From Leptospira johnsonii (GTDB taxonomy: Bacteria; Spirochaetota; Leptospiria; Leptospirales; Leptospiraceae): 64,000 nt of DNA. Both the position numbers and the translations under genes were made by a program. Position 1 is the first letter of the stretch; the number at the start of each line of letters is the position of its first letter. Shown one piece after another: positions 37,946-48,630 of this stretch. The notes below the pieces were generated by a model, which saw only the letters and a list, made by a program, of their open reading frames with translations, was not told the DNA's origin and searched no databases. The stretch lies in contig NZ_BFAY01000006.1 of the NCBI RefSeq assembly GCF_003112675.1, positions 248,001 to 312,000 of the forward strand. Reading direction: 5' to 3'.

Positions 37946-38503
37946 ATGTTCTCATTAAAAAAAGAGTTCGGAGAGAAGGAAAAAAAATTCGATCGGAAGA
38001 AATTCGCTCAGATACTTTCGATCTCTCTAGTGGTTGGATTTTTATTTGCGACCGCAGTCCGAATCTGGTTCCTATTTCCTTTCGTCCCGGAAACGGAAGA
38101 GATGTCTCCTGCCTTTCCTAAGGGAAAAAGAATCTATATCTCCCGCTTCGTCAGGGATTCTTCCTTATTTTTAGGTGATGTAGTCCTAGTCGAACATCCT
38201 ACACAAAAAGGAAAAGTGACATTGGTCCGTATTATGGGAAAATCTGGAGACCAGATCTCCATCAAGGATAAAGTCCTTTATCGAAATGGTATCTCCGAGG
38301 CTCAGGAAAAATCAGACTTCTCCTTACAACACAAGGACGCAAGACCTGCTTTCTCCGGAACCTATTCTACTAGGGACAATCTTTCCAACCTAACGGTAGA
38401 AGATCGAAATTACTTTCTTTTATGCGATAACCGAGACGACTGTGTGGATTCCAGAGATTTCGGCCCCTTGCCTTTCGAAAAGATCATAGGCAAAGTTTTC
38501 TAA
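37946..38503 (+). CDS. Signal peptidase I family protein lacking the usual lysine
   Basis: 185 residues. One membrane anchor (residues 22-48) is followed by an S26-type domain: EEMSPAFPKG holds the nucleophile serine (Ser54), FLGDVVLVEHP is box C, and CDNRDDCVDSRDFGPLP is box E. In the box with the catalytic lysine (KRxxG in active enzymes) the residue is Val94 (TLVRIMGKSGD); Lys90 lies four positions away. It may be inactive, use another base, or have another role. The ATG lies inside a perfect TATAAT, and no ribosome-binding site is visible, so the start is uncertain. Confidence 0.75.
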   Translation: MFSLKKEFGEKEKKFDRKKFAQILSISLVVGFLFATAVRIWFLFPFVPETEEMSPAFPKGKRIYISRFVRDSSLFLGDVVLVEHPTQKGKVTLVRIMGKSGDQISIKDKVLYRNGISEAQEKSDFSLQHKDARPAFSGTYSTRDNLSNLTVEDRNYFLLCDNRDDCVDSRDFGPLPFEKIIGKVF

Positions 38504-38525
38504 CTTTCCTTGCGATCCACATCCG

Positions 38526-38620
38526 GACCGCGACAGCGATGCGCAGGGTTTAGTCTCGTAGAGACCGAAGCGTAGCGTAGCCCGTAGCAGCGCGGTCTGA
38601 GCGAAGCGAGGAGTCGCCCA
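38526..38620. repeat. GC-rich palindromic intergenic element
   Basis: A GC-rich patch unlike its surroundings. GACCGCG (38526-38532) pairs with CGCGGTC (38591-38597), enclosing the small hairpin GTCTC-GTA-GAGAC (38553-38565) and the repeated words GCGTAGCGTAG and GAGCGAAGCGAGGAG. It lies between the signal peptidase homologue and gap, 19 bases after the former's stop, and resembles a dispersed repeat or mobile hairpin element. Confidence 0.6.
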
Positions 38621-38644
38621 GAACTCATTTTTAATGATTAGAAT

Positions 38645-38690
38645 CCATCCTAAAATTCACGAAAAAACGGATTTTCAGGATGGTTTTGTT
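38645..38690 (+). terminator. Hairpin with T-run upstream of gap
   Basis: CCATCCT-AAAAT pairs with ATTTT-C-AGGATGG (one bulged base), followed by TTTTGTT. It probably ends transcription entering from the signal peptidase homologue and insulates gap. Confidence 0.7.
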
Positions 38691-38709
38691 ATAAAAAGAT
38701 GTATTTGAA

Positions 38710-38722
38710 GAGCCAAAGGCTC
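38710..38722 (+). promoter_or_regulatory. Small hairpin in the gap leader
   Basis: GAGCC-AAA-GGCTC, a perfect five-pair stem with a three-base loop, about 40 bases upstream of the gap ATG and probably in its leader. Role unknown. Confidence 0.35.
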
Positions 38723-38744
38723 CTGTTTTATCAAATAACATTAA

Positions 38745-39770
<1,026 letters not shown>

Positions 39771-39773
39771 TAG

Positions 39774-40964
39774 ATGCAGCAATTACCCAGACTCGAAAAC
39801 GAGGACGTCAAGGGGAAACGTGTTTTTCTGAGGGTCGATTTTAACGTCCCTCTAGAAAACGGAAAAGTTTCCGACAAGACTAGAATTGAAAAGACCCTTC
39901 CTACCATTGAACTATTGGTAAAAAAAGGTGCCAGGGTGGTGATCGCAAGTCACCTTGGCCGCCCAAAAGGTAAACCGGATCCTCAATATTCTATGGAACC
40001 CGTTTACGAAGTTTTTAAAGAGTTAGTTAAAACTTCCGTAATATTCTCTAAAGACGTGATCGGAGAGAATGTTGTAAAACTTTCCAAAGAACTAAAGGAT
40101 GGAGAGATCCTGGTTTTGGAAAATTTACGTTTTCATAAAGAAGAAGAGGAGAACAATCCCGGTTTTGCCAAAAGCCTGGCAGCTCTTGCGGATGTTTATG
40201 TAAACGATGCATTCGGTGCGGCTCATAGGGCCCATGCTTCTACGGAAGGAATTGCTCATCTTCTGCCTTCTTTTGCAGGTTTGTTGATGTACAAGGAGAT
40301 TACCGAACTTTCTTCCCTTCTTTCCCGCCCTGCAAAACCTTTCGTGGCAATCATCGGAGGTTCCAAAGTTTCTTCTAAGATCAGTGTGATCAAAAACCTC
40401 ATCGAAAAAGTGGATCATATTTTGATCGGCGGCGGAATGGCTTATACCTTCCTGAAATCCAGAGCTATTCCTGTTGGTAATTCCTTAGTAGAAAGAGATT
40501 TCGAAGTGGAAGCATTCCAACTTATAGAAAGAGCTGGAGTCGCAGGTGTCGATTTCCAACTTCCTGTGGATCATGTGATCGGCGACAAATTTGATGCGAA
40601 TGCAAAGACCAAAACCGTGGATAAGATGGGAATTTTAGACGGTTGGATGGGAATGGATATCGGTCCTAAAACGATCGCAAATTACGAAAAAGTAATTAAG
40701 AACGCTGCAACCATCGTCTGGAACGGCCCTATGGGAGTTTTCGAATTCGATAAATTCGCAGCCGGCACCATGGCAATCGCAAAGGCGGTCTCTAAGTCCA
40801 AGGCCAGAACAGTCGTAGGCGGAGGAGATTCCATCGCAGCGATCAATAAGGCAAAAGTGGAAGATAAGATCACCCACGTTTCTACCGGAGGAGGAGCCTC
40901 CTTGGAATTTTTAGAAGGAAAAAAACTCCCCGGAGTTGTAGCTCTTCTGAAAGAAAAAACCTAA
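39774..40964 (+). CDS. pgk: Phosphoglycerate kinase
   Basis: 396 residues, transferring phosphate from 1,3-bisphosphoglycerate to [32 protein letters not shown] N-terminus, [30 protein letters not shown] and the C-terminal [12 protein letters not shown] nucleotide site are all present. AAGG lies seven bases before the ATG at the end of gap, so translation is coupled. The enzyme looks complete. Confidence 0.97.
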   Translation: MQQLPRLENEDVKGKRVFLRVDFNVPLENGKVSDKTRIEKTLPTIELLVKKGARVVIASHLGRPKGKPDPQYSMEPVYEVFKELVKTSVIFSKDVIGENVVKLSKELKDGEILVLENLRFHKEEEENNPGFAKSLAALADVYVNDAFGAAHRAHASTEGIAHLLPSFAGLLMYKEITELSSLLSRPAKPFVAIIGGSKVSSKISVIKNLIEKVDHILIGGGMAYTFLKSRAIPVGNSLVERDFEVEAFQLIERAGVAGVDFQLPVDHVIGDKFDANAKTKTVDKMGILDGWMGMDIGPKTIANYEKVIKNAATIVWNGPMGVFEFDKFAAGTMAIAKAVSKSKARTVVGGGDSIAAINKAKVEDKITHVSTGGGASLEFLEGKKLPGVVALLKEKT

Positions 40965-40985
40965 AACGAAGTAAAGGAAATATAT

Positions 40986-41738
40986 ATGCGCCCTAAAATT
41001 ATCGCTGGTAACTGGAAAATGAATCTTTCCGAAAAGGAAGCGTTGGCACTCGCAAGCGGCCTAAAGGAAAAGTCCTCTTCTCTTCCCGATAATAAAAAGG
41101 CGGTTGTATTTCCTTCTTCCATTCATTTGGCTGCTGTCGCAAGAATATTAGAAAACTCGAAAGTATCTGTAGGAGCACAGAATATCTACCCTGCTCCTCT
41201 AACTGCCATGACAGGAGAGACCGGTCCAGACCAACTTTCCGAACTAGGTATCAAATTCGCTCTCGTAGGTCACTCGGAAAGAAGACAGTTTTTGGGTGAA
41301 ACGAGCCTATTCTGTAACCAAAAAATCTCTTATCTTGCAAAACACGGTTTCACTGCGGTGTATTGTGTTGGAGAAACCTTGGCAGAAAGAGAATCGGGCA
41401 ATACTTTCGAAGTTCTGAAAAAACAAATCCAAGAAGGTTTAGGTTCTATTGAAAGCGACCAATTCTCGCGTATCTGGGTTGCTTACGAACCAGTTTGGGC
41501 GATCGGGACCGGAAAGGTAGCAACTCCGGCTCAAGCCCAAGAAGCTCATGCATTTATCAGAAAAGAAATTTCCGGATTATTCCAAAATGGGAAAACAATC
41601 TCAGATGTTATGCCTATCCTCTACGGCGGTTCCGTAAAAGCCGATAACGTGAAGGAACTCCTATCCCAAGCAGATATAGATGGAGGACTCGTAGGCGGGG
41701 CCAGCCAGAAGCTGGAAAGCTTCTTAGCTTTATTCTAA
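40986..41738 (+). CDS. tpiA: Triosephosphate isomerase
   Basis: 250 residues, interconverting dihydroxyacetone phosphate and glyceraldehyde 3-phosphate. The N-terminus IIAGNWKMN (catalytic Asn/Lys), [13 protein letters not shown] (catalytic His) and [14 protein letters not shown] (catalytic Glu) are all present, as is the phosphate-binding YGGSVK. It is the third gene of the glycolytic cluster, 21 bases after pgk, with AAAGGAA as ribosome-binding site. Confidence 0.97.
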   Translation: MRPKIIAGNWKMNLSEKEALALASGLKEKSSSLPDNKKAVVFPSSIHLAAVARILENSKVSVGAQNIYPAPLTAMTGETGPDQLSELGIKFALVGHSERRQFLGETSLFCNQKISYLAKHGFTAVYCVGETLAERESGNTFEVLKKQIQEGLGSIESDQFSRIWVAYEPVWAIGTGKVATPAQAQEAHAFIRKEISGLFQNGKTISDVMPILYGGSVKADNVKELLSQADIDGGLVGGASQKLESFLALF

Positions 41739-41745
41739 TTTCTTT

Positions 41746-41808
41746 CTACCGCAATAGTGCGGTATGGGAAACTACGAAACGGCTTGTCAGCCTAGGGCTC
41801 AGCGGTAG
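41746..41808 (+). promoter_or_regulatory. Alternative hairpins in the secG leader
   Basis: TACCGCA-ATAG-TGCGGTA (41747-41764) is a perfect seven-pair hairpin. The same left arm CTACCGC (41746-41752) can instead pair with GCGGTAG (41802-41808), so two exclusive folds exist between tpiA and secG. Neither has a T-run. It may be a switch, an attenuator or a processing site. Confidence 0.4.
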
Positions 41809-41872
41809 TTTGGATCTAAAGCGGATTATTTCGCCAAAAAAACATACCTTTTTACCTTTAGGAATTCGACTC

Positions 41873-42253
41873 ATGGGCTTTATCACCGGAACCATCCTTG
41901 TTCTTTTCGTTTTCGTCAGTCTATTTCTGATCCTTCTTGTTATGATCCAAACAGGCAAAGGAGGAATGGGTGGAGTTCTTGGTGGAGGAGCAAGCCAATC
42001 TGTTTTTGGTTCCTCTACTGCGGATGTTTTGACTAAGGCAACCAGAGTTGCTGGACTTCTTTTTTTGGCTTTGTCTCTGATTCTTTCTTTCCTTTTTGCG
42101 AAGACTAGCGGATACAATACCACTCCAACACCTGAGATCCTTCCTCCACCAACCGCGGAAGAGGCCCAGGGCAACCAAGGAGGGACCAATGCCCAAGAAT
42201 CCGCGCCTACTACCGCACCAAGCACCGAAACCCCAGCGCAACCTAAGCCTTAA
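41873..42253 (+). CDS. secG: Preprotein translocase subunit SecG
   Basis: 126 residues from the ATG at 41873 (AGGA nine bases upstream). SecG is the small partner of the SecYEG channel. Two membrane helices ([24 protein letters not shown] and [16 protein letters not shown]) flank the conserved loop [22 protein letters not shown]. The C-terminal 45 residues are rich in Pro, Thr and Ala and are not conserved. The last 65 bases overlap the next gene in another frame. Confidence 0.9.
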   Translation: MGFITGTILVLFVFVSLFLILLVMIQTGKGGMGGVLGGGASQSVFGSSTADVLTKATRVAGLLFLALSLILSFLFAKTSGYNTTPTPEILPPPTAEEAQGNQGGTNAQESAPTTAPSTETPAQPKP

Positions 42254-42953
42254 TTTTTATTTTTCACCGAAGGCGGCTCCCAAGGCCGTCTTCCTTCTGC
42301 TCCTTCTTCTTTCCTTCCTTTCAATCAACGCTCAGAACCAGGATGGGACAAAATCCCAGAACAATTCCTCCTCATCTTCTACCCAAATGTTAAATCAGCG
42401 GATCTTGCGTGCTTATGAAAGTTTGAGTGTTGCCAGAGAACTTTTGAAATTCGAAAGAATGGAAGCTCTTCCTATCGGGACCTTGGTGACTTGGGTGGGG
42501 AATTACCCGAATCGTAAAGGTGTGAAGATCACTAAGTTCTCTGTGACCCAATCTCCTACTCCAGGAGGGATAGAAAGAGCAGAAGAAAAGTCCATTCTTC
42601 TGGAATTTAACGGGTCTACTCTTTCTAAGGTGGTCTCTGAAATCAAAACTGCAAATTATTCCGCAGAAGACACCATCATGATCCGCATGACGGACAATAC
42701 TCCTTTGGATAATAATGTGGATGATCTGGTGATCTATGCGGATCGGAACGGTAGAGAGGCGGAATATCCTCTGAATTACCTACCTGATGAGGGGGTAAAC
42801 CGGGACAGATCCGAGTTTAAGAAAGAATTTTACTTAAAACTTATCGAGGATTTTTTCGTGCATGTTCTAAGACTTCAGGAAATGCAGACGCAACATTCTT
42901 CCAGAAATCAAAAAAAATTACTGCAAAGTTATAAAGAATCCCTAGAATATTGA
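42189..42953 (+). CDS. Exported protein of unknown function, overlapping secG
   Basis: 254 residues from the ATG at 42189, which has an ideal AAGGAGG five bases upstream. The start lies inside secG in a different frame and overlaps it by 65 bases. The N-terminus has a long basic region then a hydrophobic stretch ([16 protein letters not shown]), a probable signal peptide cut after NAQ. The mature part includes [22 protein letters not shown] and an acidic, helical C-terminus. The TTG at 42096 in frame lacks support. No family recognised. It ends at the start of the histidine kinase gene. Confidence 0.7.
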   Translation: MPKNPRLLPHQAPKPQRNLSLNFYFSPKAAPKAVFLLLLLLSFLSINAQNQDGTKSQNNSSSSSTQMLNQRILRAYESLSVARELLKFERMEALPIGTLVTWVGNYPNRKGVKITKFSVTQSPTPGGIERAEEKSILLEFNGSTLSKVVSEIKTANYSAEDTIMIRMTDNTPLDNNVDDLVIYADRNGREAEYPLNYLPDEGVNRDRSEFKKEFYLKLIEDFFVHVLRLQEMQTQHSSRNQKKLLQSYKESLEY

Positions 42954-42958
42954 TCCGG

Positions 42959-44083
42959 ATGTCATCCCTAATGGAAAACCTCCACGAAAGAGCGGAGGAA
43001 CTCCAAGCAATTCTGGACGGAATCACGGAGCCCCTAGTTTTAATAGACTCGGGCTTCCGGGTCCGTCGTGTAAACAAGGCCACTCTTGAATTTTCAAGTG
43101 AGCCCGACTTCCCCTCTACCCTGGGCAGGAAATGTTACGAGGTACTGTACAATCGTTCCGCAGTTTGTCCTTACTGTCCAATGAAGGACCATCATGAAAA
43201 TGAATCCGACTTCGACGCACAATTCGAAGGAAAGGGAGAAATTGGGCGAGAGATCTTTCACGTAGCCAATGACCAAAAGGAAACCTTATACTTGGATTTT
43301 TTTCCAATTCGTAAGGATGGAAGTATCGTCTCCATAGTCGAGAAGATCAGTAATATCACACGTATCAAAGAAAAAGAAGAAGAGAACCTAAGGATACGTA
43401 ACCTGGCTTCTCTTGGGATTTTTATCTCCGGTGTAGCTCACGAGTTGAATAACCCGCTCACTGGTATGAGCCTCACATTGCAAAACCTGATGAATAATCT
43501 ATCCAGTATGGATCCTGCTTTTTTCCGAAAAAGATTGGAGATGATCAAAGAGGATCTTACTCGTGCAGCGATGATCGTTTTGGATGTGATCAGTTTTGCG
43601 AAACCGGATAAATTAGTCACTACCACCGCTGATATTCATGAAACCATAATGAAGGCAAAAGACTCGGTCACCTGGGTCTATCCTGTTCTTTCCAAAAATA
43701 CTGAATGGGAAATTTTAAGCGAACCTGGTATGACCTTCCAATTCAATCCGGTCAAGATGGAAAGACTATTCATCAATCTTTTCAAAAACTCTCTACAAGC
43801 TTACGATTATGGAGAAGGTAAGATCAAAGTAGAAGTCAGACGCACTCGTAATATGATGCATATTTTTGTGGAAGATACCGCTGGGGGAATTCCGGAAGAT
43901 ATGCTGGATAAAATTTTCTCTCCATTCTTCTCTAAAAACAAGTCGGGGATCGGAACAGGTCTCGGACTTTCCATCTGCCATTCCATTGTAAGAGAACATT
44001 CTGGAGAATTGACGGTTCGTTCTTATGATAGAAGGACCAGATTTAAAATTTCTCTTCCCTTAGTACAACCCAAAGGAAACTAA
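42959..44083 (+). CDS. PAS-domain sensor histidine kinase
   Basis: 374 residues from the ATG at 42959; a TTG at 42950 and an ATG at 42971 are alternatives. It begins with a PAS domain ([23 protein letters not shown]) that contains the cysteines of [16 protein letters not shown], a pattern of some redox or metal-sensing PAS domains. The H-box histidine is in [13 protein letters not shown], with the N-box NLFKNSLQA and G-boxes [10 protein letters not shown] and [11 protein letters not shown]. No membrane helix is seen, so it is cytoplasmic. The receiver-ATPase gene follows one base after its stop. Confidence 0.9.
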   Translation: MSSLMENLHERAEELQAILDGITEPLVLIDSGFRVRRVNKATLEFSSEPDFPSTLGRKCYEVLYNRSAVCPYCPMKDHHENESDFDAQFEGKGEIGREIFHVANDQKETLYLDFFPIRKDGSIVSIVEKISNITRIKEKEEENLRIRNLASLGIFISGVAHELNNPLTGMSLTLQNLMNNLSSMDPAFFRKRLEMIKEDLTRAAMIVLDVISFAKPDKLVTTTADIHETIMKAKDSVTWVYPVLSKNTEWEILSEPGMTFQFNPVKMERLFINLFKNSLQAYDYGEGKIKVEVRRTRNMMHIFVEDTAGGIPEDMLDKIFSPFFSKNKSGIGTGLGLSICHSIVREHSGELTVRSYDRRTRFKISLPLVQPKGN

Positions 44084-44084
44084 A

Positions 44085-45080
44085 TTGTCCAATCATCGTA
44101 TCTTAGTAGTAGAAGATATACATTCCATCCGGGAGGCGGTTAAAGATATCCTAGTCCGAGATTACGAAGTTTTCGATGCGGAAAATTACGACGAAGCAGT
44201 CAAAATACTTTCTAACGAACATATTGATCTTGTCATCACGGATATACGTATGCCTGGTAAATCTGGACTGGATCTGATCAAGACCATCCAAAAGGAATAT
44301 CCTTCCGTGCAATATTCCTTGATGACCGCTTATAATATTAACGATTATATTAACTTTGCATACCAACACGATATCTGGAATATCATTCCGAAATATTCTT
44401 TCTTGGATATTAATCTGATCACTGTGATGGTCAAAAAACTCATTTATAAAGATATCTTCGGAGTAGAAAAATATTTTAGCCCTGATTTCAAAATTTTAGA
44501 AAGCGACAGAGAAGAAGAATTCTTAGTACCTCCGGAAAACGGGATAGTGTTCCGTAAGATCAGTTCCGACAAGGATCGAAATTATATCTGCAATCGTGTA
44601 GGAAAATTCCTGATCGAAAAAGGAGCACCTAATGCGGTCCAACAAATCTTAGAAGAGCTGACTTCTAATGCAATGATCCGTGCTCCGAGAGACTCCAAAG
44701 GAAATTCAAAATACCAATATGAACTTCCTTCCCGTGATCTCCTTGTTCCTTTAGAACATATACAACTCGCTGAAACTGATTATTTTGAGATAGGCTACGG
44801 GATCGCAGAAAATTCTTATATTGTAGTAGTCCGAGATCATTTCGGTTCTTTGAACAAAAAGGAAATTTTAAAACGTCTGGATAGACATATCACTGTGGAC
44901 AGTCCTACAGGTTTGCCTGCGGGTCTTGCAGATTCTCATGGTCGTGGTTTGTATATCTGTAGAGAGATCTCTGATCAGTTGATCTTTAATATCGAAAAGG
45001 ATACAAGAACAGAAATTATAGCGCTCTTGGATAAGCAAACGAATAAAGGTTATAAGTCTCTTTCTATTTACGAAATTTAA
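44085..45080 (+). CDS. Response regulator receiver fused to an RsbW-like ATPase domain
   Basis: 331 residues from a TTG start, with AAAGGA seven bases upstream. Residues 1-120 are a CheY-like receiver ([35 protein letters not shown] with the phosphoacceptor Asp). Residues about 170-325 resemble the ATPase domain of anti-sigma kinases: [14 protein letters not shown] as N-box and [17 protein letters not shown] as G2. The partner is the histidine kinase just upstream. The combination suggests control of a sigma-factor or STAS partner rather than DNA binding. No DNA-binding domain is present. Confidence 0.82.
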   Translation: MSNHRILVVEDIHSIREAVKDILVRDYEVFDAENYDEAVKILSNEHIDLVITDIRMPGKSGLDLIKTIQKEYPSVQYSLMTAYNINDYINFAYQHDIWNIIPKYSFLDINLITVMVKKLIYKDIFGVEKYFSPDFKILESDREEEFLVPPENGIVFRKISSDKDRNYICNRVGKFLIEKGAPNAVQQILEELTSNAMIRAPRDSKGNSKYQYELPSRDLLVPLEHIQLAETDYFEIGYGIAENSYIVVVRDHFGSLNKKEILKRLDRHITVDSPTGLPAGLADSHGRGLYICREISDQLIFNIEKDTRTEIIALLDKQTNKGYKSLSIYEI

Positions 45081-45220
45081 TTTTTCTTAAGCAATTTACT
45101 GAGACAAAATAGTCGTCTAAATTTTTCCCTTACTCAGAAGAAAAAAAATTTGGAAATAATTAATTCTGTTCTTAGAAGTTTATTGCTTGTATCTATCCGT
45201 TCAATTTAGATCCTGCTAGA

Positions 45221-45257
45221 CTATTAATCGCTATTATTCATTAGTAACGATTGATAG
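45221..45257 (+). promoter_or_regulatory. Hairpin in the leader of the propeller lipoprotein
   Basis: CTATTAATCG (45221-45230) pairs with CGATTGATAG (45248-45257), ten pairs with one G-U, ending 12 bases before the ATG and overlapping the expected ribosome-binding region. The 189-base upstream region is AT-rich and otherwise empty. Confidence 0.45.
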
Positions 45258-45269
45258 GGATCTTTAAAT

Positions 45270-46283
45270 ATGAAATATTCCAAATATATAACTCGAGTAA
45301 CATTTTTTTTCCTAATATTTTGTAATATTCTCACGCTCTCCTGTAGCAGCGATAAGAGTAATAATAATCTATCGATACTTGCATTATTGCTTCAGGATAA
45401 TAGCTGCGAAAGTACTCCGGAAAATTGTAATCTCGGCGAATTTACTAGCGCCTCAGCGGCTGAAGCAAACGTATGGGTAGGAATTACCTTTGCTAAAAAT
45501 CAATTTGTTGCAGTTTCTCAAGACGGTACGAATCGAGTAATGACTTCCCCGAATGGGATCAACTGGACTGCTAGAGCGGCTTCTCAGGCAAACCAATGGT
45601 TATCAATAGTTTACGCGAAAGACATATATGTGGCACTTGCCAATTCGGGAACAGACCGTGTAATGACTTCTCCCGATGGGATCAATTGGACTACCAGATC
45701 GATACCTTTGCTAAATTACAATTGGGTGACCTATGGCAAAGGGCTTTTCGTTGCAGTGGCTGACGGGTCGACATTTCAAACTTCTCCGGACGGGATCAAC
45801 TGGACCCCAAGGACCGCACCTGCAAATCAATCCTGGCGCAGCGTGGTGTTCGCTAATAATAAATTTGTGACAGTCAGCTCAAGTGGCGGAGTCGGAACCT
45901 CTTCAGACGGGATTAATTGGACTCTACGCACGGCAGCGGAATCGAACGATTGGCGTTCTGTTACTTTCGGGCATAATCTTTTTGTGGCCGTTGCATTGAC
46001 CGGCACGAATAGAGTAATGACTTCCCCGGATGGGATCAACTGGACTGCTCGCTCCGCCTCGGAACAAAATGAATGGTACGAGGTGTATTACGCGAACGGT
46101 CTATTTATGGCAGCGGCAGCTACCGGAACAAATCGAATTATGACCTCGACTGACGGTATTAACTGGACAGCTCGCCAACAAACTGAAAACAATTTTTGGA
46201 AGGGGATCGCTTATGGAAATGATAAATTCGTGGTCGTTGCTGTAGACGGTACGAATCGAGTCCAATATGCAACTTGGAAATAA
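45270..46283 (+). CDS. Lipoprotein with seven-bladed propeller repeats
   Basis: 337 residues. Signal peptide with lipobox LTLSC (Cys25). The mature part holds seven tandem repeats of about 40 residues, each with a start like WxxVxFAxNxFVAV and a turn TSPDGINWT, for example DGINWTTRS, DGINWTPRT and DGINWTLRT. The copies are nearly identical, which points to recent internal duplication. The structure should be a seven-bladed beta-propeller on the cell surface or in the periplasm. Function unknown; matrix or ligand binding is possible. It converges with the gene ending at 46289. Confidence 0.82.
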   Translation: MKYSKYITRVTFFFLIFCNILTLSCSSDKSNNNLSILALLLQDNSCESTPENCNLGEFTSASAAEANVWVGITFAKNQFVAVSQDGTNRVMTSPNGINWTARAASQANQWLSIVYAKDIYVALANSGTDRVMTSPDGINWTTRSIPLLNYNWVTYGKGLFVAVADGSTFQTSPDGINWTPRTAPANQSWRSVVFANNKFVTVSSSGGVGTSSDGINWTLRTAAESNDWRSVTFGHNLFVAVALTGTNRVMTSPDGINWTARSASEQNEWYEVYYANGLFMAAAATGTNRIMTSTDGINWTARQQTENNFWKGIAYGNDKFVVVAVDGTNRVQYATWK

Positions 46284-46288
46284 TGTTT

Positions 46289-47377
46289 CTATCTCTCCAA
46301 TTCCCTATAGAGAACGATATCATTCCCGCCTTCTAAGAATGCTTCTCCGTTGTGGCCAGAAGAATAAAAACGAAATGGTTTTTCTCCGGTTCGGATCTTT
46401 TCTTCTTTAAGAATATAACCTTCTTCATCCAAGAAGAATAAGTTTCCTTCCCATTCACCAGCAAACCAAGCTCCAGAATGAAATACAGTTTGATAAACTG
46501 ATTGGGCCTTGTTCCGATTCTTTTCGAAGAGTACTTTACCGGATTTAGAATATAAGGTCAGTTTATCGGAGAAGCCTGCAAGCACTCCGCCATCATCCGA
46601 AACTGCAAGATTTATTTTATATGGGATTACTCGACCTAGATTCCATTCTTCCGATTCTGATCCGTCTCTATCGTATACTCGGATAAAATCTCTATTGTTT
46701 TTCAGGAAGTGAACCGCGATCTTCTGACCGTTAGCGGAAATAGAGAGACTTTTGGCAAATACCGGCTCCTTCTCCCCTAACTTCGCTTCGAATAGTTTGT
46801 TTCCCTTTCCATCCAAAAGGAATAATTCTCCACCCGAAAATAGGACTGAAGTTTCTCCATTAGAAATTCCTTTTGGAGCAAACGAGATATCCGTCAAAAA
46901 TCTACCGTCTAACTTTTTTGCTCCTAAAGAATTTCCGTTAATATCGGAAACCAAAACTTGGTTATTATCTCCGGATAAAAAGAGGACCAGGTTTCCGTCA
47001 GGATGAATACGAGGATAACTTTTGTAATCCTTGGTCCAAAGTAGTTCTCCCGCTTCCGAGAAAAATTCCACAGAACTTCCTATCTTTTTGTAGGCTAAAA
47101 ATCCTTTGGCTCTGAGCGGATACTCTATTCGGATAGAATCGTCGGTCGGGAGAGATTCTCCCCATGGAATCCTTATATAAGAAGTTTTGGTTTTATACCC
47201 GTTGATGGTCCTTTCCGGATCGAAATCGCTACGCGGATCTGGAAAGCTGGCTAACTTGGATTCTTTGTTCCAATACCAGGTTTTTTGTACAGTTCGCGCA
47301 GACTCGTACGGATTCCCCAAAAAATAATAAAATCCTAAAAAGAATACAAAACTTAGGGCCAAAATCCTAGAGATCAT
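46289..47377 (-). CDS. Membrane-anchored beta-propeller protein, unknown function
   Basis: 362 residues. One N-terminal helix (ILALSFVFFLGFYYFLGN) anchors it, and the remainder is beta-rich with WD/PQQ-like blades (ELLWTKDYKSYPRIHPDGNLVLFLSGD; KSLSISANGQKIAVHFL; INLAVSDDGGVLAGFSDKL). No enzymatic motif is visible. The ATG overlaps the cinA stop by four bases (ATGA), so it is the last gene of the aspS-to-cinA cluster. It may be a periplasmic scaffold. Confidence 0.68.
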   Translation of the reverse strand: MISRILALSFVFFLGFYYFLGNPYESARTVQKTWYWNKESKLASFPDPRSDFDPERTINGYKTKTSYIRIPWGESLPTDDSIRIEYPLRAKGFLAYKKIGSSVEFFSEAGELLWTKDYKSYPRIHPDGNLVLFLSGDNNQVLVSDINGNSLGAKKLDGRFLTDISFAPKGISNGETSVLFSGGELFLLDGKGNKLFEAKLGEKEPVFAKSLSISANGQKIAVHFLKNNRDFIRVYDRDGSESEEWNLGRVIPYKINLAVSDDGGVLAGFSDKLTLYSKSGKVLFEKNRNKAQSVYQTVFHSGAWFAGEWEGNLFFLDEEGYILKEEKIRTGEKPFRFYSSGHNGEAFLEGGNDIVLYRELER

Positions 47378-48630
47378 ACGAGTTTCCTCAATCGATTGTA
47401 CATTAGATAGAGAGAAGTTGCGGCAACCACTTCTCGGAACAACTCCCTTTTAAAAGGTAGGAAGAGTTCCTTCACTTCCGTTTTTTCGCCCTTGATATGG
47501 GTTCCTATAAATACAGTTCCTACTTTTTTTGTAGGAGTTCCACCACCGGGGCCGGCGATCCCGGTAATACTGATTGCCAGATCTGTTCCGAGTAGTCTTG
47601 CTCCGTTATCCGCCATTTCGGTTGCAGTTTCTTCGCTGACCGCACCGTGAGCTTCCAGGGTTTCTTTTTTTACCCCCACTATATTTTCTTTGATCAGATT
47701 GGAATAACTGACTACAGATCCTAAAAAGTATTCGGAAGAACCTGCTCTATCCGTTAGAATCTTAGCTGCGAGTCCGCCTGTGCAACTTTCGATCGTTCCT
47801 AAGGTAAGTTTTCTTTCCGAGAGAAGTTTAGGAAATTCTTCGAATAAGTCCCCAGTACAAAGTCCTTTGTATTTTTCTTTGGTCTTTTGGATCAATTCTT
47901 GGACTAAATTTTTGTCCTCGGATTGGTAGGTGACTCTGATAAATCCTTTTTTTGCAGCTACCCCCCAGACAGCTTTACCATTTTTTAAAGCCTCAATACC
48001 TTCTATAAATTCCTGCTGGAATAGGGACTCGCTCATTCCCCAGATAAACAGAAAATCAGAATATAATTCTCCTGACTGGAATTGTTTCTGGATCAGAGGA
48101 ACTAATTCTTCTTTGAACATGGCTACCATCTCGGAAGGAACCCCAGGCATACAGGCCAAATAAGCGCCTTGTTGGAGTTCCGACCAAAACCCTGGAGCTA
48201 TTCCTACGGAATTATTCAAAACTGTAGAATTAGAAGGAATAGATACCTGACGTAATGCAGTAGTCAGCGCCTCTTGAAAACCTTTGCCGCGAAGACGATA
48301 CAATGCTTGGAGTCTATCATGAGCTTTGTCATTTAGCACTGCTTTCGAAGAAGTAAGTTCACATACAACTTCTAAGGTATAATCGTCTTCCGTTGGACCA
48401 AGACCACCAGTCATCACGAGTAGGACCGGATTTTCTTTAGATGCAACACCTGCTAATTTTTTCAACTCATCTCGGATCAGTTTAGGATCATCTGGTAATA
48501 CTAGGAATTTCTCAGTAGAATATCCTAAGCCGAAGAGTTCGTTTGCGATCCAGGAAGAATTTGTATCTTGGCTTCTTCCTGCAGTCAGTTCAGAACCTGT
48601 GGAAATGACAGTGACCTTAGGAGGATTCAA
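47374..48630 (-). CDS. cinA: CinA-family protein (nicotinamide-nucleotide amidase / ADP-ribose pyrophosphatase)
   Basis: 418 residues from a TTG start at 48630, with GGAG eight bases upstream; it overlaps the argS stop (TTGA), so the two genes are coupled. The N-terminal MoeA-like domain starts [25 protein letters not shown], includes [13 protein letters not shown], and the C-terminal amidase domain includes [22 protein letters not shown] and [20 protein letters not shown]. CinA clears damaged pyridine nucleotides in NAD salvage. The upstream start that would add 27 residues overlaps argS and lacks support. Confidence 0.93.
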   Translation of the reverse strand: MNPPKVTVISTGSELTAGRSQDTNSSWIANELFGLGYSTEKFLVLPDDPKLIRDELKKLAGVASKENPVLLVMTGGLGPTEDDYTLEVVCELTSSKAVLNDKAHDRLQALYRLRGKGFQEALTTALRQVSIPSNSTVLNNSVGIAPGFWSELQQGAYLACMPGVPSEMVAMFKEELVPLIQKQFQSGELYSDFLFIWGMSESLFQQEFIEGIEALKNGKAVWGVAAKKGFIRVTYQSEDKNLVQELIQKTKEKYKGLCTGDLFEEFPKLLSERKLTLGTIESCTGGLAAKILTDRAGSSEYFLGSVVSYSNLIKENIVGVKKETLEAHGAVSEETATEMADNGARLLGTDLAISITGIAGPGGGTPTKKVGTVFIGTHIKGEKTEVKELFLPFKRELFREVVAATSLYLMYNRLRKLV

